Of a DNA stretch of 64,000 nucleotides, positions 1-9,436 are shown piece by piece; position 1 is the stretch's first letter; each line of letters begins with the position of its first letter. The DNA is taken from NCBI GenBank assembly GCA_002298125.1, contig DBMJ01000022.1:131172-195171 (forward strand), read 5' to 3'. The translations under genes and the position numbers were made by a program. Below the pieces are notes generated by a model. The model was not told the origin of the DNA and made no database searches. It worked only from the letters and a program-made list of their open reading frames with translations. Origin of the DNA: Clostridium sp. UBA701 (GTDB lineage Bacteria; Bacillota; Clostridia; Clostridiales; Clostridiaceae).

Positions 1-3000
1 CAAAGTCTCCTATAGCTCCCAGCTTATAATATCCAAAGTCTACGGTGTCTATAGCCTGTTCTGGTTCAAGCACAACCTTTACACTTCCATCAAAATTATT
101 GTCTAGCTCATAGGTTTGCTTTAGTCCTTCTGGAAGGGTGCTGCTGTCTATTACTACGGTGTATTCTCCAGGAGTGAGTCCCTCAAAGAGGTATTTACCC
201 TCTGAATCAGTTACGGCCTTTCTTGGCTTTCCTTCATCATCAAGCACTGGATTGCCACTGCCATCTAGAAGCTTTAAGGTAACTCCCTCTATTCCCTTTT
301 CTCCTGCATCCTGCACACCATCTCCGTTATTGTCATACCATACATAGTCTCCTATGCTAGAAGGTATATAAAGACCTGCATCCCAGGACATATCATAGGT
401 TCCAGCAGCTACGGTGATTATATCTGTCTTGCCCTTCTTATTGGCATTACTATCTAGCTGTACATCCTCTGTTGCTTTACTCTTACTGTAGAGATAGCCC
501 TCTGGCTTTACAAACTCCACATAGTACTTGCCTAGAATAAGCTTGTCAAATCTATAGTGGCCATCCTTATCTGTAGTGGTGGTTGCAAGGAGAGTACCGT
601 CCTCCTTATAGAGCTTCACGATTATGCCTTCTATACCGCTCTCATCAGGGTCTTGAATTCCATTTGCATTTAAATCCTTCCATACATAGTCTCCTATTGC
701 TCCCAGCTTATAGTAACCAAAGTCCACAGTGTCTATAGCCTGTGCCGGACTTAGGGTTACCTTGACACTTCCATCGAAGGTACTATCCAGCTCATAGGTC
801 TGTTTTAGTCCTTCTGGCAGTGAACTACTGTCTAATTCTACAGTATATTCTCCAGGAGTGAGTCTATGGAAAAGATATTTCCCATTGGCATCTGTTACGG
901 CAGTAATCGGGTTCCCATCATCATCAAGCACTGCATTTCCATTGCCATCTAAAAGCCTTAGGGTAACTCCAACTATTCCCTTTTCTACTGGATCCTGCAC
1001 ACCATCGCCATTGTTGTCATACCATACATAGTCTCCTATGCTTCCCAGCGCCTTTACGTTAGCAGTATCTCTATCCTCTGGCTTATGGGTGTTAGGTATT
1101 ACCTTGCCATCTTTGTCTGTTGGTGTTCCAGTTACCTCTACTGTGTTTTGTAGATCTTTCGCAATAGTTGTCTCATAGTAGAAGAAAATACTGCTTCCTG
1201 GTGCAAGGGGTTCTTCCCCGCTTATTTTAGTCATGCTGCTTTTATCTATGCCTAAGGTAATGTCATTAAGCTCTATATTGTTCAGGTAAGTGTCTCCTGT
1301 GTTGGTTACCTTAAATATATAGGTTACCGCTTCTCCAGGCATTCCCGATACAACTTCCTTCTCTGCATTGCCTAAGCTATAATTGCCTGAATATACGGTT
1401 TTTTGAACATCTATTCCCGGGTTAACTTGTACAACCTTTGCATCATCATTGGAGGTTGGCTTATCAAGACCTGGAATTGTGGTGCCATCCCCTTCACTAG
1501 GAGTTCCTGCGGTTGAAACCTGGTTAGTCAAGGTTCCATTAATAGTGGTTTCATAGTAGTAGCTAACACTTGCTCCTGGAGCTAGAATATCATCTCCTGT
1601 GAGCTTTGTCATAGCGCTGACATTTATACCAAGAGTAATATCTGTTACCTCAAGGTTTTTAAGATAGGTGTCTCCAGTATTAGTTATTTTAAATAAATAG
1701 GTTATAGGAGTTCCCTTTTCACCTATTGCCTCTTCTGCTCCAGTACCCTTTCCATTATCATGGCCTGCATATACAGTCTTTTCGATAACTATACCAGTAT
1801 TAACTATATAGCCTGCATCTATGGAGTTATTGACATCACCCGATTGTAGCGTTATAGCTTCTGTTTTTCCAGTAAGCTTATTTGCATTGCTATCTCTGTT
1901 CACATCTCCCTTATATTGGTCTGTGAGCTTGTAATAATTTTTATCATTTAAAAACTGTACTGAATATATTCCAGGCTCCAGCCCTATAAAGCTATATTTA
2001 CCGTTGCTGTCTGTGGTGGTGCTCTTTATCTCAAAACCATTTTTATCCAGCAACTTTACTGTTATACCTGCCATTCCTGGCTCACCAGAATCCTGAAGTC
2101 CATTTTTGTTTTTATCCAGCCATACTAAGTCACCCAGGGAAGCTAGCTTATACATGCCCGCATCCTGCTTTAGGTTTCTCTCTCCAGCACTTAGGGTTAT
2201 ATCCCCAGTCTTTCCTGTATCTCTATCTGCATGGCTGTTTACTGCATCATTTGCCCCTGCAAGCAATGGACTAAATTTATCATAGGCTAGGGGTTTAACA
2301 AATTCCACTCTATAGGTACCAGGTATGAGATTTGTAAAGGAATACTTGCCATTTGCATCTGTATTAACCGATGCAATAACTGCTCCAAAGGCATTCTTTA
2401 CAGGATTTCCGTTGCTGTCTGTAAGCTTTACCACAACTCCGGCTATGCCTTTTTCTCCTGCATCTTGAATTCCGTCAGCATTTAAGTCATTCCACACATA
2501 ATCTCCTAGAACACCTAAATACATTCCCTGATCTATGGTGATATTGCTCTCTCCTGATTTTAATACTATTACATCAGTAGTAGCTGTTAAATTATCACCA
2601 GAGACTATACCGTCGCTGTCACGTCCGGTGTCCCCTCCCTTATGGGCATCGGAGAACTTAAAATATCCATTTGGATTTTCAAATTTAACCTTGTACCTTC
2701 CAGGTTCCAGATTGCTAAATAGATATTTTCCGTTAGCATCAGTAGTCTGTGGTGCAACCTCACTATCATCACCATGCTTTGCAGTGGTGCCATCTTCATT
2801 TAAAAGAATGACCTTTACCTCAGCTATGCCCTTTTCTCCGCCATCTTGAATTCCATTTGCATTACTGTCATTCCATACATAGTCACCTAGGGACGCAAGC
2901 TTATATAGTCCTGCATCAATAGACTTGTCATCACCAGCATTAAGCACTATTTCATCTGTTAACACTGAATATTTTTCAAATCCATTGTCCAATTTAGTGG

Positions 3001-5902
3001 TTACATTTGCAGCCTTAATATTTGAATCCTTTTCCTTGTCAGCACCTACATAGGAAAGTGTAGGCTTATAATCCTTAGGGAATACAAATTCTACTCTATA
3101 GTGACCTGGTGCTAGATTTGGAAATAGATAATATCCATCCTTTCCTAAATGATCAGTACCAGTTCTGGTATAAGCTATAGGTGTATCCTCCCCTTCATTA
3201 TAGAGGTTTACTAGAATTCCATTGATACCGGGCTCACCATTGTCTTGAATGCCATTCCTATTTAAATCCTCCCAGACGAAATCGCCAATATTATATTTAG
3301 CATCTGGTTGAGGCTTTACTTCAAAGCCAACCTTTTTAGGCTCTGAAGGAAGGAAATTCTGTTGTACAACTTTCCCTGCTAGATAATCTGGATAGGAAGC
3401 TCCAAATCCAAAGGAGTTCCATGCTATTTCCCCCGCAGGTGCCTTAACCGGTGCTCTCATAGGCCATTCCAATATAATTTCTTTATCAGGTTGTAAGGCT
3501 ATGCCTCCAAAGTCAAATTTTAAGGATTTTACACTGGTAATATCTGCAGGCGGTGTCTCAGACCATCCATCTCCTCCCTGACCCTTCTTGTTTATAGGGT
3601 CCCTAAGCTCCTCCTTTGACGGATTTGCGTTAGTGCTGTAATAAACCTTTACTCCAGCTGGAAGAGATCCTCCATTTTCACCAGTAATTTTGTTCACTAA
3701 ATAAGGTCTCCACTTGGAATCTCTAGGCTTAGGGTCTAGGAGTCCCGTGTCTCCAAGGTTGGGAAGCTGATCAATTACCACTATATTGCTTATGGGTCCA
3801 TTGGAACCAGAGTTCTTAACTACCAGTCTATAGTCTGTTATGCCTCCTGGTAATGTATTTCCAATGGTTTCATATTCGCCCCACTGAGAATCCAGTTCTC
3901 CCTTTACCAGCTTCTTTGCATCTAGTGCACCTTGAAACTTTACAAAGATATCACAGCTTGCAGCTGCCAATCTATCTGCTGTTTTTCCATCACCATCTAA
4001 ATCGTTAACATCTGAAATAAGTTCGCTGTCATTTTCAAATTTATCCTGATCATTTGTGGTGATGTAAAAGTTATTTGTTATAAGACCAGTAACAGTTCTG
4101 TCTTTAATTTTTGCAATATAGCTTACATCCACATATTCCCCAGGCTTTAGTGTTCCATTAAAGCTCCATTTAATAAGCTTGTAGGTTTTGCCGCCTATAG
4201 CTACAGTACTTGTTGTATCCACCTGCGGCTCCTCTGTGATACTGCTATTGCCCTTATTCCAGGAGATACCGCTTATATCCTCAAACTCCACAGGTACAAC
4301 ATCAACAGCTATAGGATTTATATAACCTCCTGTAGCTAGGGAATTATTTTGTATCCTCAAATTGTATTTTACATAATCCTTCATATCAAAGCTTGTCTGT
4401 GCAGCATTTGTAATAGGATTAACAGCCCACTTGCTTGGGCTTAACCAAGGCATTTCTTCTATTACATAAATTGTCTTACTTGCATTCTTAACTGCTTTGT
4501 CGCTGCCATGAGTAGCTGTAAGGGTAGCAGTATTAGTGATTTGATTACCTGAAGCAGGTTTAGAAACCAAGCCATTTACCTCTATGGAGCTGTAATTGGT
4601 AAAGCCTGAAGGTATTCCCTCTAGAGCATTACTTAATACCCACTTAACCTGGGTAATAAATTCATCCCCATCAAGGTTTAAATCTGAAACCTGAAGCTTC
4701 TTGTTCTCAGTGTAATTAAAAGAGCCTATGTTCCAGTTCTCCCAATCCCTCTTATTGGTTTTATACTCTATGGATAAATTAACTTGGTCACTATAGCTTC
4801 CTGTAGATATTTCAGTGAGCTTTATTTCTGCTGGAATAGGGTCTAGAATTTCCATGCTGTCTAGAGGAACATTTCCTCTATTTTCTATACCGCTTAGTGT
4901 AAACCTTGCTGTTTGTCCTACGGAGTACCTGTCATTGGCTTGTCTGCCATTTTTATTGAAATTACTTACGTCTAGCTTAGGTAAGCTGAATCCATGGGAC
5001 ACTGTGGCACTTTTCTTCTCATCAGTGCCTCCGCCATAGGGTTTTGCTGTAACATCCACCTTGTTAGTTACATTATTTCCTATTGCAAACTTGTCCTCAG
5101 GATATATCACCGTAACAGTTCTTCTTATTATGCTCCCTGCAGGTACCGAATCTATAGTCCAATTAACTGTGCCCTTGTCCACGTCGTAAATGCCTTCATT
5201 AGAGGAGCTTACATAGGTAGCCCCTGCAGGCAGAGTGTCTGCTACTCTAATATTGGTTAAATCCAGGCCTCCCATTGAGCCGTTGCCTTTTATCTGTATT
5301 TCATAGGTAACAGGTTGTCCAATTGCCGGAGTGGCAGCAGGGGTCTTAATTACCTTTGAAACAGACCAGTCTGAAGCCTTCACTTGAGGAGTTACTACCA
5401 CTGCATTACTTGTTACCTCTGTTCCATTGTCCGGCTTTATTACAGCCACATTGGTTGCAGTATTAGGCTTGCCATCTACCATAGCCAAGGTCTTTCCCTC
5501 TGGAAATTTAGCAGTTATCTTCAAGATACCAGTACTTCCAGCCTGAAGTGGGTCTTTAAAGATAAACTTTACTACATCGTGCCCACTTACATTTTCTACC
5601 TGGGTGTGGTCCACATGGGGTGAGCTTATCAATGAAACAAAGCTGATATTGCTTGGAAGCACATCAGTTAAAACCACATTTCTAGCGTCCGTGGTGGTAT
5701 TAGGATTTGAATATTTAATGGTATAGGTGAATTCTTCACCTGAATAAACGGTGGACTTGTCCACAGATTTTTCTATAGATAGCACCACTTCATTTTCCAA
5801 GGCATAAGCCCTTTCAGTAATGAATATACTCATTAAGTTAAACACAAAAATAAAGGTTGTTATAAAACTTAAAAGCTTTCTTCTCTCTTTTCTCATAAAC
5901 AT
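1..5902 (-). CDS. Giant repeat surface protein (DUF11 / SdrD B-type domains), 3' end outside window
   Basis: This is an uninterrupted frame from an ATG at 5902 to the window edge (1967 residues seen). The start follows a strong AAAGGAGGG site. Residues 1-33 are an export signal (basic MFMRKERRK, then a hydrophobic stretch ending near AYA). The first ~850 residues are DUF11-type surface modules (such as YSGEEFTYTIKYSN and VTYEIQIKGNG). Then come four SdrD B-like Ca-binding beta-sandwich repeats with IGDxVWxDxNxNGIQDxGE motifs (3300-1850), two near-identical DUF11-like modules beginning VxKTVYxG (about 1800-1050), and at least four more SdrD B repeats. The cell-wall anchor is not seen because the C-terminus lies outside. 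The protein is probably a wall-bound adhesin. Its leader carries a c-di-GMP riboswitch, which fits a role in attachment. Confidence 0.9.
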   Translation of the reverse strand, partial: MFMRKERRKLLSFITTFIFVFNLMSIFITERAYALENEVVLSIEKSVDKSTVYSGEEFTYTIKYSNPNTTTDARNVVLTDVLPSNISFVSLISSPHVDHTQVENVSGHDVVKFIFKDPLQAGSTGILKITAKFPEGKTLAMVDGKPNTATNVAVIKPDNGTEVTSNAVVVTPQVKASDWSVSKVIKTPAATPAIGQPVTYEIQIKGNGSMGGLDLTNIRVADTLPAGATYVSSSNEGIYDVDKGTVNWTIDSVPAGSIIRRTVTVIYPEDKFAIGNNVTNKVDVTAKPYGGGTDEKKSATVSHGFSLPKLDVSNFNKNGRQANDRYSVGQTARFTLSGIENRGNVPLDSMEILDPIPAEIKLTEISTGSYSDQVNLSIEYKTNKRDWENWNIGSFNYTENKKLQVSDLNLDGDEFITQVKWVLSNALEGIPSGFTNYSSIEVNGLVSKPASGNQITNTATLTATHGSDKAVKNASKTIYVIEEMPWLSPSKWAVNPITNAAQTSFDMKDYVKYNLRIQNNSLATGGYINPIAVDVVPVEFEDISGISWNKGNSSITEEPQVDTTSTVAIGGKTYKLIKWSFNGTLKPGEYVDVSYIAKIKDRTVTGLITNNFYITTNDQDKFENDSELISDVNDLDGDGKTADRLAAASCDIFVKFQGALDAKKLVKGELDSQWGEYETIGNTLPGGITDYRLVVKNSGSNGPISNIVVIDQLPNLGDTGLLDPKPRDSKWRPYLVNKITGENGGSLPAGVKVYYSTNANPSKEELRDPINKKGQGGDGWSETPPADITSVKSLKFDFGGIALQPDKEIILEWPMRAPVKAPAGEIAWNSFGFGASYPDYLAGKVVQQNFLPSEPKKVGFEVKPQPDAKYNIGDFVWEDLNRNGIQDNGEPGINGILVNLYNEGEDTPIAYTRTGTDHLGKDGYYLFPNLAPGHYRVEFVFPKDYKPTLSYVGADKEKDSNIKAANVTTKLDNGFEKYSVLTDEIVLNAGDDKSIDAGLYKLASLGDYVWNDSNANGIQDGGEKGIAEVKVILLNEDGTTAKHGDDSEVAPQTTDANGKYLFSNLEPGRYKVKFENPNGYFKFSDAHKGGDTGRDSDGIVSGDNLTATTDVIVLKSGESNITIDQGMYLGVLGDYVWNDLNADGIQDAGEKGIAGVVVKLTDSNGNPVKNAFGAVIASVNTDANGKYSFTNLIPGTYRVEFVKPLAYDKFSPLLAGANDAVNSHADRDTGKTGDITLSAGERNLKQDAGMYKLASLGDLVWLDKNKNGLQDSGEPGMAGITVKLLDKNGFEIKSTTTDSNGKYSFIGLEPGIYSVQFLNDKNYYKLTDQYKGDVNRDSNANKLTGKTEAITLQSGDVNNSIDAGYIVNTGIVIEKTVYAGHDNGKGTGAEEAIGEKGTPITYLFKITNTGDTYLKNLEVTDITLGINVSAMTKLTGDDILAPGASVSYYYETTINGTLTNQVSTAGTPSEGDGTTIPGLDKPTSNDDAKVVQVNPGIDVQKTVYSGNYSLGNAEKEVVSGMPGEAVTYIFKVTNTGDTYLNNIELNDITLGIDKSSMTKISGEEPLAPGSSIFFYYETTIAKDLQNTVEVTGTPTDKDGKVIPNTHKPEDRDTANVKALGSIGDYVWYDNNGDGVQDPVEKGIVGVTLRLLDGNGNAVLDDDGNPITAVTDANGKYLFHRLTPGEYTVELDSSSLPEGLKQTYELDSTFDGSVKVTLSPAQAIDTVDFGYYKLGAIGDYVWKDLNANGIQDPDESGIEGIIVKLYKEDGTLLATTTTDKDGHYRFDKLILGKYYVEFVKPEGYLYSKSKATEDVQLDSNANKKGKTDIITVAAGTYDMSWDAGLYIPSSIGDYVWYDNNGDGVQDAGEKGIEGVTLKLLDGSGNPVLDDEGKPRKAVTDSEGKYLFEGLTPGEYTVVIDSSTLPEGLKQTYELDNNFDGSVKVVLEPEQAIDTVDFGYYKLGAIGDF

Positions 5903-5949
5903 AGAAATACCCTCCTTTGATCCTCTTTTCTTTTCCGTAATTTTCCAAT

Positions 5950-5982
5950 AAAAAACCGACCTAACTACAAATAGTTGGCCGG
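5950..5982 (-). terminator. Riboswitch-controlled intrinsic terminator
   Basis: On the minus strand CCGGCCAACTA and TAGTT-GGTCGG form a stem with a TTTG loop, followed by TTTTTTATT. Its 5' arm uses the CCGGCC that also belongs to the end of the c-di-GMP-II aptamer. Ligand binding should therefore prevent the terminator and turn the adhesin gene on. The mutual exclusivity is inferred from the overlap. Confidence 0.8.
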
Positions 5983-6042
5983 TTGCACTACTAACTCCCT
6001 ATATACAAAGTGCCCAAGTTTAGTATATAGCTCTCAGTTTCC
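5977..6042 (-). promoter_or_regulatory. c-di-GMP-II riboswitch aptamer
   Basis: The minus-strand RNA begins GGAAAC, continues TAAACTTGGGCACTT, then GAGTTAGTAGTGCAACCGGCC. These blocks and their order match what I remember of the class II c-di-GMP aptamer of Clostridium (GGAAAC, TTGGGCACTT, GAGTTAGTAGTGCAACCG). It lies in the leader of the surface-protein gene, directly upstream of and overlapping an intrinsic terminator. The arrangement predicts an ON switch at high c-di-GMP. Confidence 0.9.
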
Positions 6043-6084
6043 AATTATAATATTTTATTAATTTGTAAATATCTGTGTGATTTG

Positions 6085-6113
6085 ATTATATGATAATAAT
6101 TATTACTAGTCAA
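6085..6113 (-). promoter_or_regulatory. SigA-type promoter of the surface-protein gene
   Basis: TTGACT (6108-6113) is separated by exactly 17 bp from a perfect TATAAT (6085-6090), reading on the minus strand. Transcription would begin near 6078, about 35 nt before the riboswitch. The spacer is occupied by a Fur-like palindrome. Confidence 0.8.
6091..6105. promoter_or_regulatory. Fur-like box in the adhesin/feoA intergenic region
   Basis: TGATAATAATTATTA matches the 7-1-7 Fur consensus TGATAATNATTATCA at all but one defined base. It fills most of the spacer between the -35 and -10 of the divergent adhesin promoter and lies about 180 bp upstream of feoA. Fur-Fe binding here would block the adhesin promoter sterically and might also affect feoAB. 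Binding itself is inferred. Confidence 0.6.
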
Positions 6114-6286
6114 GTACTTTTAACTAATACCTCTTTTATTATAATAAAGATTATTAGAAGGTCTATACATTATTGTAAAATACAGTAACAGGTAGATTAT
6201 TGCCTACATAGTATGTAATGAAGAAAAGTTAGGCTGGGTTAAAACCAGTAACCTAGGCTAAACATTATATTAGAGAGGTAAATAAA

Positions 6287-6508
6287 ATGAGTAAGTTATA
6301 TGAAAGCGAAATAGGTGAGGTTGTATGTGTAGATAAGCTATCTGCCAAGGACTTATTAAAGGAAAGGTTATTGGCATTAGGGATTACAAGAGGTGCTCTC
6401 ATAGAGGTTGTAAGGAAGGGTCCAAAGGACAATCTTACTGTTTATAAAATAAGAGGTGCCATGATAGCTCTAAGGAAAGAAGAGGCCTGTCTTATAACAG
6501 TTCTTTAA
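6287..6508 (+). CDS. feoA: FeoA, SH3-like partner of the Fe(II) transporter
   Basis: This 73-residue protein has the FeoA/SH3 pattern: an N-terminal strand, then LSAKDLLKERLLALGITRGA and a final PKDNLTVYKIRGAMIALRKEEA stretch (split here as KGPKDNL and YKIRGAMIALR). FeoA is a small cytosolic protein that assists FeoB in ferrous-iron uptake. The start has an AGAGAGG ribosome site. feoB begins 36 bp downstream, so the two form an operon. A perfect TATAAT lies at 6140-6145 but has no convincing -35. A modest hairpin (CTGG...CCAG core) lies in the leader near 6227-6258. Confidence 0.92.
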   Translation: MSKLYESEIGEVVCVDKLSAKDLLKERLLALGITRGALIEVVRKGPKDNLTVYKIRGAMIALRKEEACLITVL

Positions 6509-6544
6509 CCTGGGATTAATTAATAGATGGGAGTGTTTTTTTAA

Positions 6545-8656
6545 ATGGGACTAACTTATAAATCTACACAAAAGAGCTCCTTAAAGGATATGTTTGATAT
6601 AGACAAGGGTGAGGAGCAATATGTGGTTGCCTTGGCAGGGAACCCTAACACAGGAAAGAGTACAGTTTTTAATTCCCTTACCGGGCTTCATCAGCACACA
6701 GGAAATTGGCCTGGTAAAACCGTTGTAAACGCCAGAGGCGAGTTTAGCTATAAAAATAAGGATTATATTTTAGTAGACCTTCCCGGAACCTATTCCCTTT
6801 TCGCCTCCTCTGTCGAGGAGGTTGTAGCCCGGGATTTTGTCTGCTTTGGCAATCCTGATGCAGTTGTAGTAGTTACCGATGCTACCTGTCTTGAAAGAAA
6901 TCTAAATCTTGTTTTTCAGATTATGGAGCTTAGTGACAGGGTAATACTTTGTATTAACCTAATAGATGAAGCGAAGAAAAAAAACATAGTAATCGATGCT
7001 TCGGGGATTGAGGAGGAGCTTGGTATACCTGTGGTACTAACTGCAGCAAGGAGCGGTATAGGTATTGGAGACCTTAGAGAAACCCTAGAGAAGGTAGTTT
7101 CAAATAAATATAGCTTTAACCCAAAGGCAATAACCTATAATGAGCAAATTGAAAATATGGTAAAGAGCCTTCAACCCCTTATTGAAGAAAAGCTGCCCCT
7201 ATCAAATTCCAGGTGGCTTGCCCTAAGACTTATAGATGGAGATTCCAGTATATATAATTCTATGGAGCAGTATTTAGATAATGTGGATTTAGGTCATTTA
7301 GAGGCCATAGCTTCTGATTTAAAGGTGGATAAGGAAAAGATGAGAGAGTATATTACAGAAGAAAATTATAAGAGAGCTGAGTATATACGAGATAAGTATG
7401 TGAGAGAGGATAAAAGAGCCTATAATAGAGATCAAAGAATTGACAATATCATAACCTCAAAAAAATATGGGATTCCAATAATGCTGCTGCTTTTAGGAAT
7501 AGTATTTTGGATAACCTTAGAGGGAGCTAATATACCCTCACAATTTCTAGGCAGAGTTCTCTTTGGCTTTCAAGATACTCTTACCCTTTGGTGTGAAAAG
7601 CTTAAAGTCCCCTATTGGCTCTATGGGGTTACGGTGCTAGGTCTTTATAGAACCTTAGCTTGGGTGGTGTCAGTAATGCTGCCCCCCATGGCAATATTTT
7701 TCCCCATATTCACTCTTTTAGAGGACCTTGGCTATTTGCCAAGAGTGGCCTTTAACCTAGATCATTTATTCAAAAAGGCCTGCGCCCACGGCAAACAGTG
7801 CCTAACCATGTGTATGGGCTTTGGCTGTAATGCCGCTGGAATAATAGGCTGCAGAATAATAGAATCTCCTAGGGAGAGGATGATAGCAATTATCACCAAT
7901 AACTTTGTCCCCTGCAATGGCAGATTTCCAACCCTGCTTGCCATTACCTCGGTGTTCTTTGTATTGTCCGCAAACAAGCTTGCCTCAAGCATTATCCCTG
8001 CACTTTCTATTACACTGCTTGTAGTTATTGGTGTTTTGGTGACCCTGCTCATATCCTATCTTCTGTCAAAAACCATCCTAAGAGGAGTGCCCACCACCTT
8101 TACACTGGAGCTTCCACCCTATAGAAGACCTCAGATAGGCAGGGTTATATATACTTCAATTATAGATAGAACTGTATTTGTTCTCACAAGGGCCATGCTG
8201 GTAGCAGCCCCAGCTGGAGCAGTAACCTGGATACTCGCAAATATCTATGTTGGTGATATGAGTGTCCTCACTCATATCTCAAGCTTTTTAGACCCCTTTG
8301 CAAGAGTTATAGGCTTAGATGGCTTTATCCTAATGGCTTTTATATTAGGGCTTCCAGCAAATGAAATAGTAGTGCCTATAATACTAATGGCATATTTAGC
8401 TACGGGCTCACTAACTGAGTTTACCAGTATTGAATCCCTTAGAGAGATCCTCCTATCCCACGGCTGGACCTATCTTACTGCACTAAACGTGCTGCTCTTT
8501 AGCCTGCTTCATTGGCCTTGCTCCACCACGCTGTGGACCATAAAAAAGGAAACGGGAAGTCTAAAATGGACTGCAGTAGCCTTTATAATACCAACAGTGA
8601 CAGCCTTAGTAGTATGCTTTTTAACTGCAACTATATATAGATTATTAGGTTTATAA
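6545..8656 (+). CDS. feoB: FeoB, ferrous iron transport GTPase/permease
   Basis: This 703-residue protein has an N-terminal cytosolic G domain with P-loop GNPNTGKST (~residues 32-40), G3 DLPGTYSL (~78) and G4 NLID (~137). A helical insulation region follows to ~residue 300. The rest is the membrane core, including two gate regions with conserved CMGFGCNAAGI and NNFVPCNGRFP segments and a third cysteine motif, LLHWPCSTTLWTIKKE. It imports Fe(II) under anaerobic conditions. The length is normal. It follows feoA and ends at a terminator. The neighbouring Fur-like box supports iron-dependent control. Confidence 0.97.
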   Translation: MGLTYKSTQKSSLKDMFDIDKGEEQYVVALAGNPNTGKSTVFNSLTGLHQHTGNWPGKTVVNARGEFSYKNKDYILVDLPGTYSLFASSVEEVVARDFVCFGNPDAVVVVTDATCLERNLNLVFQIMELSDRVILCINLIDEAKKKNIVIDASGIEEELGIPVVLTAARSGIGIGDLRETLEKVVSNKYSFNPKAITYNEQIENMVKSLQPLIEEKLPLSNSRWLALRLIDGDSSIYNSMEQYLDNVDLGHLEAIASDLKVDKEKMREYITEENYKRAEYIRDKYVREDKRAYNRDQRIDNIITSKKYGIPIMLLLLGIVFWITLEGANIPSQFLGRVLFGFQDTLTLWCEKLKVPYWLYGVTVLGLYRTLAWVVSVMLPPMAIFFPIFTLLEDLGYLPRVAFNLDHLFKKACAHGKQCLTMCMGFGCNAAGIIGCRIIESPRERMIAIITNNFVPCNGRFPTLLAITSVFFVLSANKLASSIIPALSITLLVVIGVLVTLLISYLLSKTILRGVPTTFTLELPPYRRPQIGRVIYTSIIDRTVFVLTRAMLVAAPAGAVTWILANIYVGDMSVLTHISSFLDPFARVIGLDGFILMAFILGLPANEIVVPIILMAYLATGSLTEFTSIESLREILLSHGWTYLTALNVLLFSLLHWPCSTTLWTIKKETGSLKWTAVAFIIPTVTALVVCFLTATIYRLLGL

Positions 8657-8667
8657 TATAGAATAAC

Positions 8668-8698
8668 AGCCTGCAGTATTTTTTTACTACAGGCTTTT
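8668..8698 (+). terminator. Terminator of feoAB
   Basis: AGCCTGCAGTA and TACTACAGGCT form a stem with a T-rich loop, followed by TTTT. It starts 12 bp after the feoB stop. Confidence 0.75.
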
Positions 8699-8781
8699 GC
8701 CCTTAATGTGTTTATATAATAAGCTTACTATAAAGACCTTGATAGTATCTTTTCACTTGTAGCTCATTTTATAAAAACCTA

Positions 8782-9231
8782 TTAACTTAATTTCTTAAAC
8801 TTAGTAAACATTATTTCTACCTTATCTCCCTTTACTAAGTTATATTGCGTATACCTAGTAGTATCATTTACTTGAATATTATCAAATTTAGTAGTTCTTT
8901 TTAGAAGACTTCTATTGCTGGAGAACTTATCTCTTGAAGTATCCGAAGTATGTTTTATTTGCTTTCCATCATACTCAATCCTGTATATTATAGCATCCCC
9001 TTCCTCTGTGTAGGCTGTAATCACTATGTTGTCCTTCTTTCCATTTTTAAAGTTCTCAACAAACTTGTCTAACTTCTCAACATTGTACTGGTCCTTTCCT
9101 CTAGTTACTACATCCCCATTCTCCATAGCCCTATTAAAATCATAGGCTGGTGGTGTATAAAGTTTTACATAAGCATACAAGCCAGCTCCAATAATTATTA
9201 AGCATACTATAATTCTCGTAATAGCTTTCAT
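8782..9231 (-). CDS. DUF4362-type exported or membrane-anchored protein
   Basis: This 149-residue protein starts with a basic/hydrophobic segment (MKAITRIIVCLIIIGAGLYAY), read as a signal anchor or lipoprotein-like signal. The body has the DUF4362 pattern: NGDVV, then LDKFVENFKNGKKDNIVIT, YTEEGDAI, YDGKQI and TSRDKF. The biochemical role of the family is unknown, and such proteins are usually extracytoplasmic. It stands alone between feoB and the aro operon on the opposite strand to feoB. The family call is from recognised motif order, not a search. Confidence 0.7.
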   Translation of the reverse strand: MKAITRIIVCLIIIGAGLYAYVKLYTPPAYDFNRAMENGDVVTRGKDQYNVEKLDKFVENFKNGKKDNIVITAYTEEGDAIIYRIEYDGKQIKHTSDTSRDKFSSNRSLLKRTTKFDNIQVNDTTRYTQYNLVKGDKVEIMFTKFKKLS

Positions 9232-9436
9232 ATTAATCTCCTCATATTTCTCAATAATTCAATAATATATCAATATTATACCATAATTTTTAGAATTTAT
9301 TTACTATTCCAATTTTTACATATATAATACTAAAGCTTATGAGCTGTTTGGAGGAAAATTTACATCAAAATATATATACTATAGACTTACAGATGTTCCC
9401 TCAAGTTATTCACAATACATAGTTAACAGAGCTTTA

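Noticed and set aside
2535..2849. Plus-strand frames within 1-5900
   Set aside because: They are antisense shadows of the repeat surface protein, whose minus-strand frame is open throughout.
7762..8052. Minus-strand frame inside feoB
   Set aside because: The plus-strand frame encodes a complete FeoB with all family motifs.
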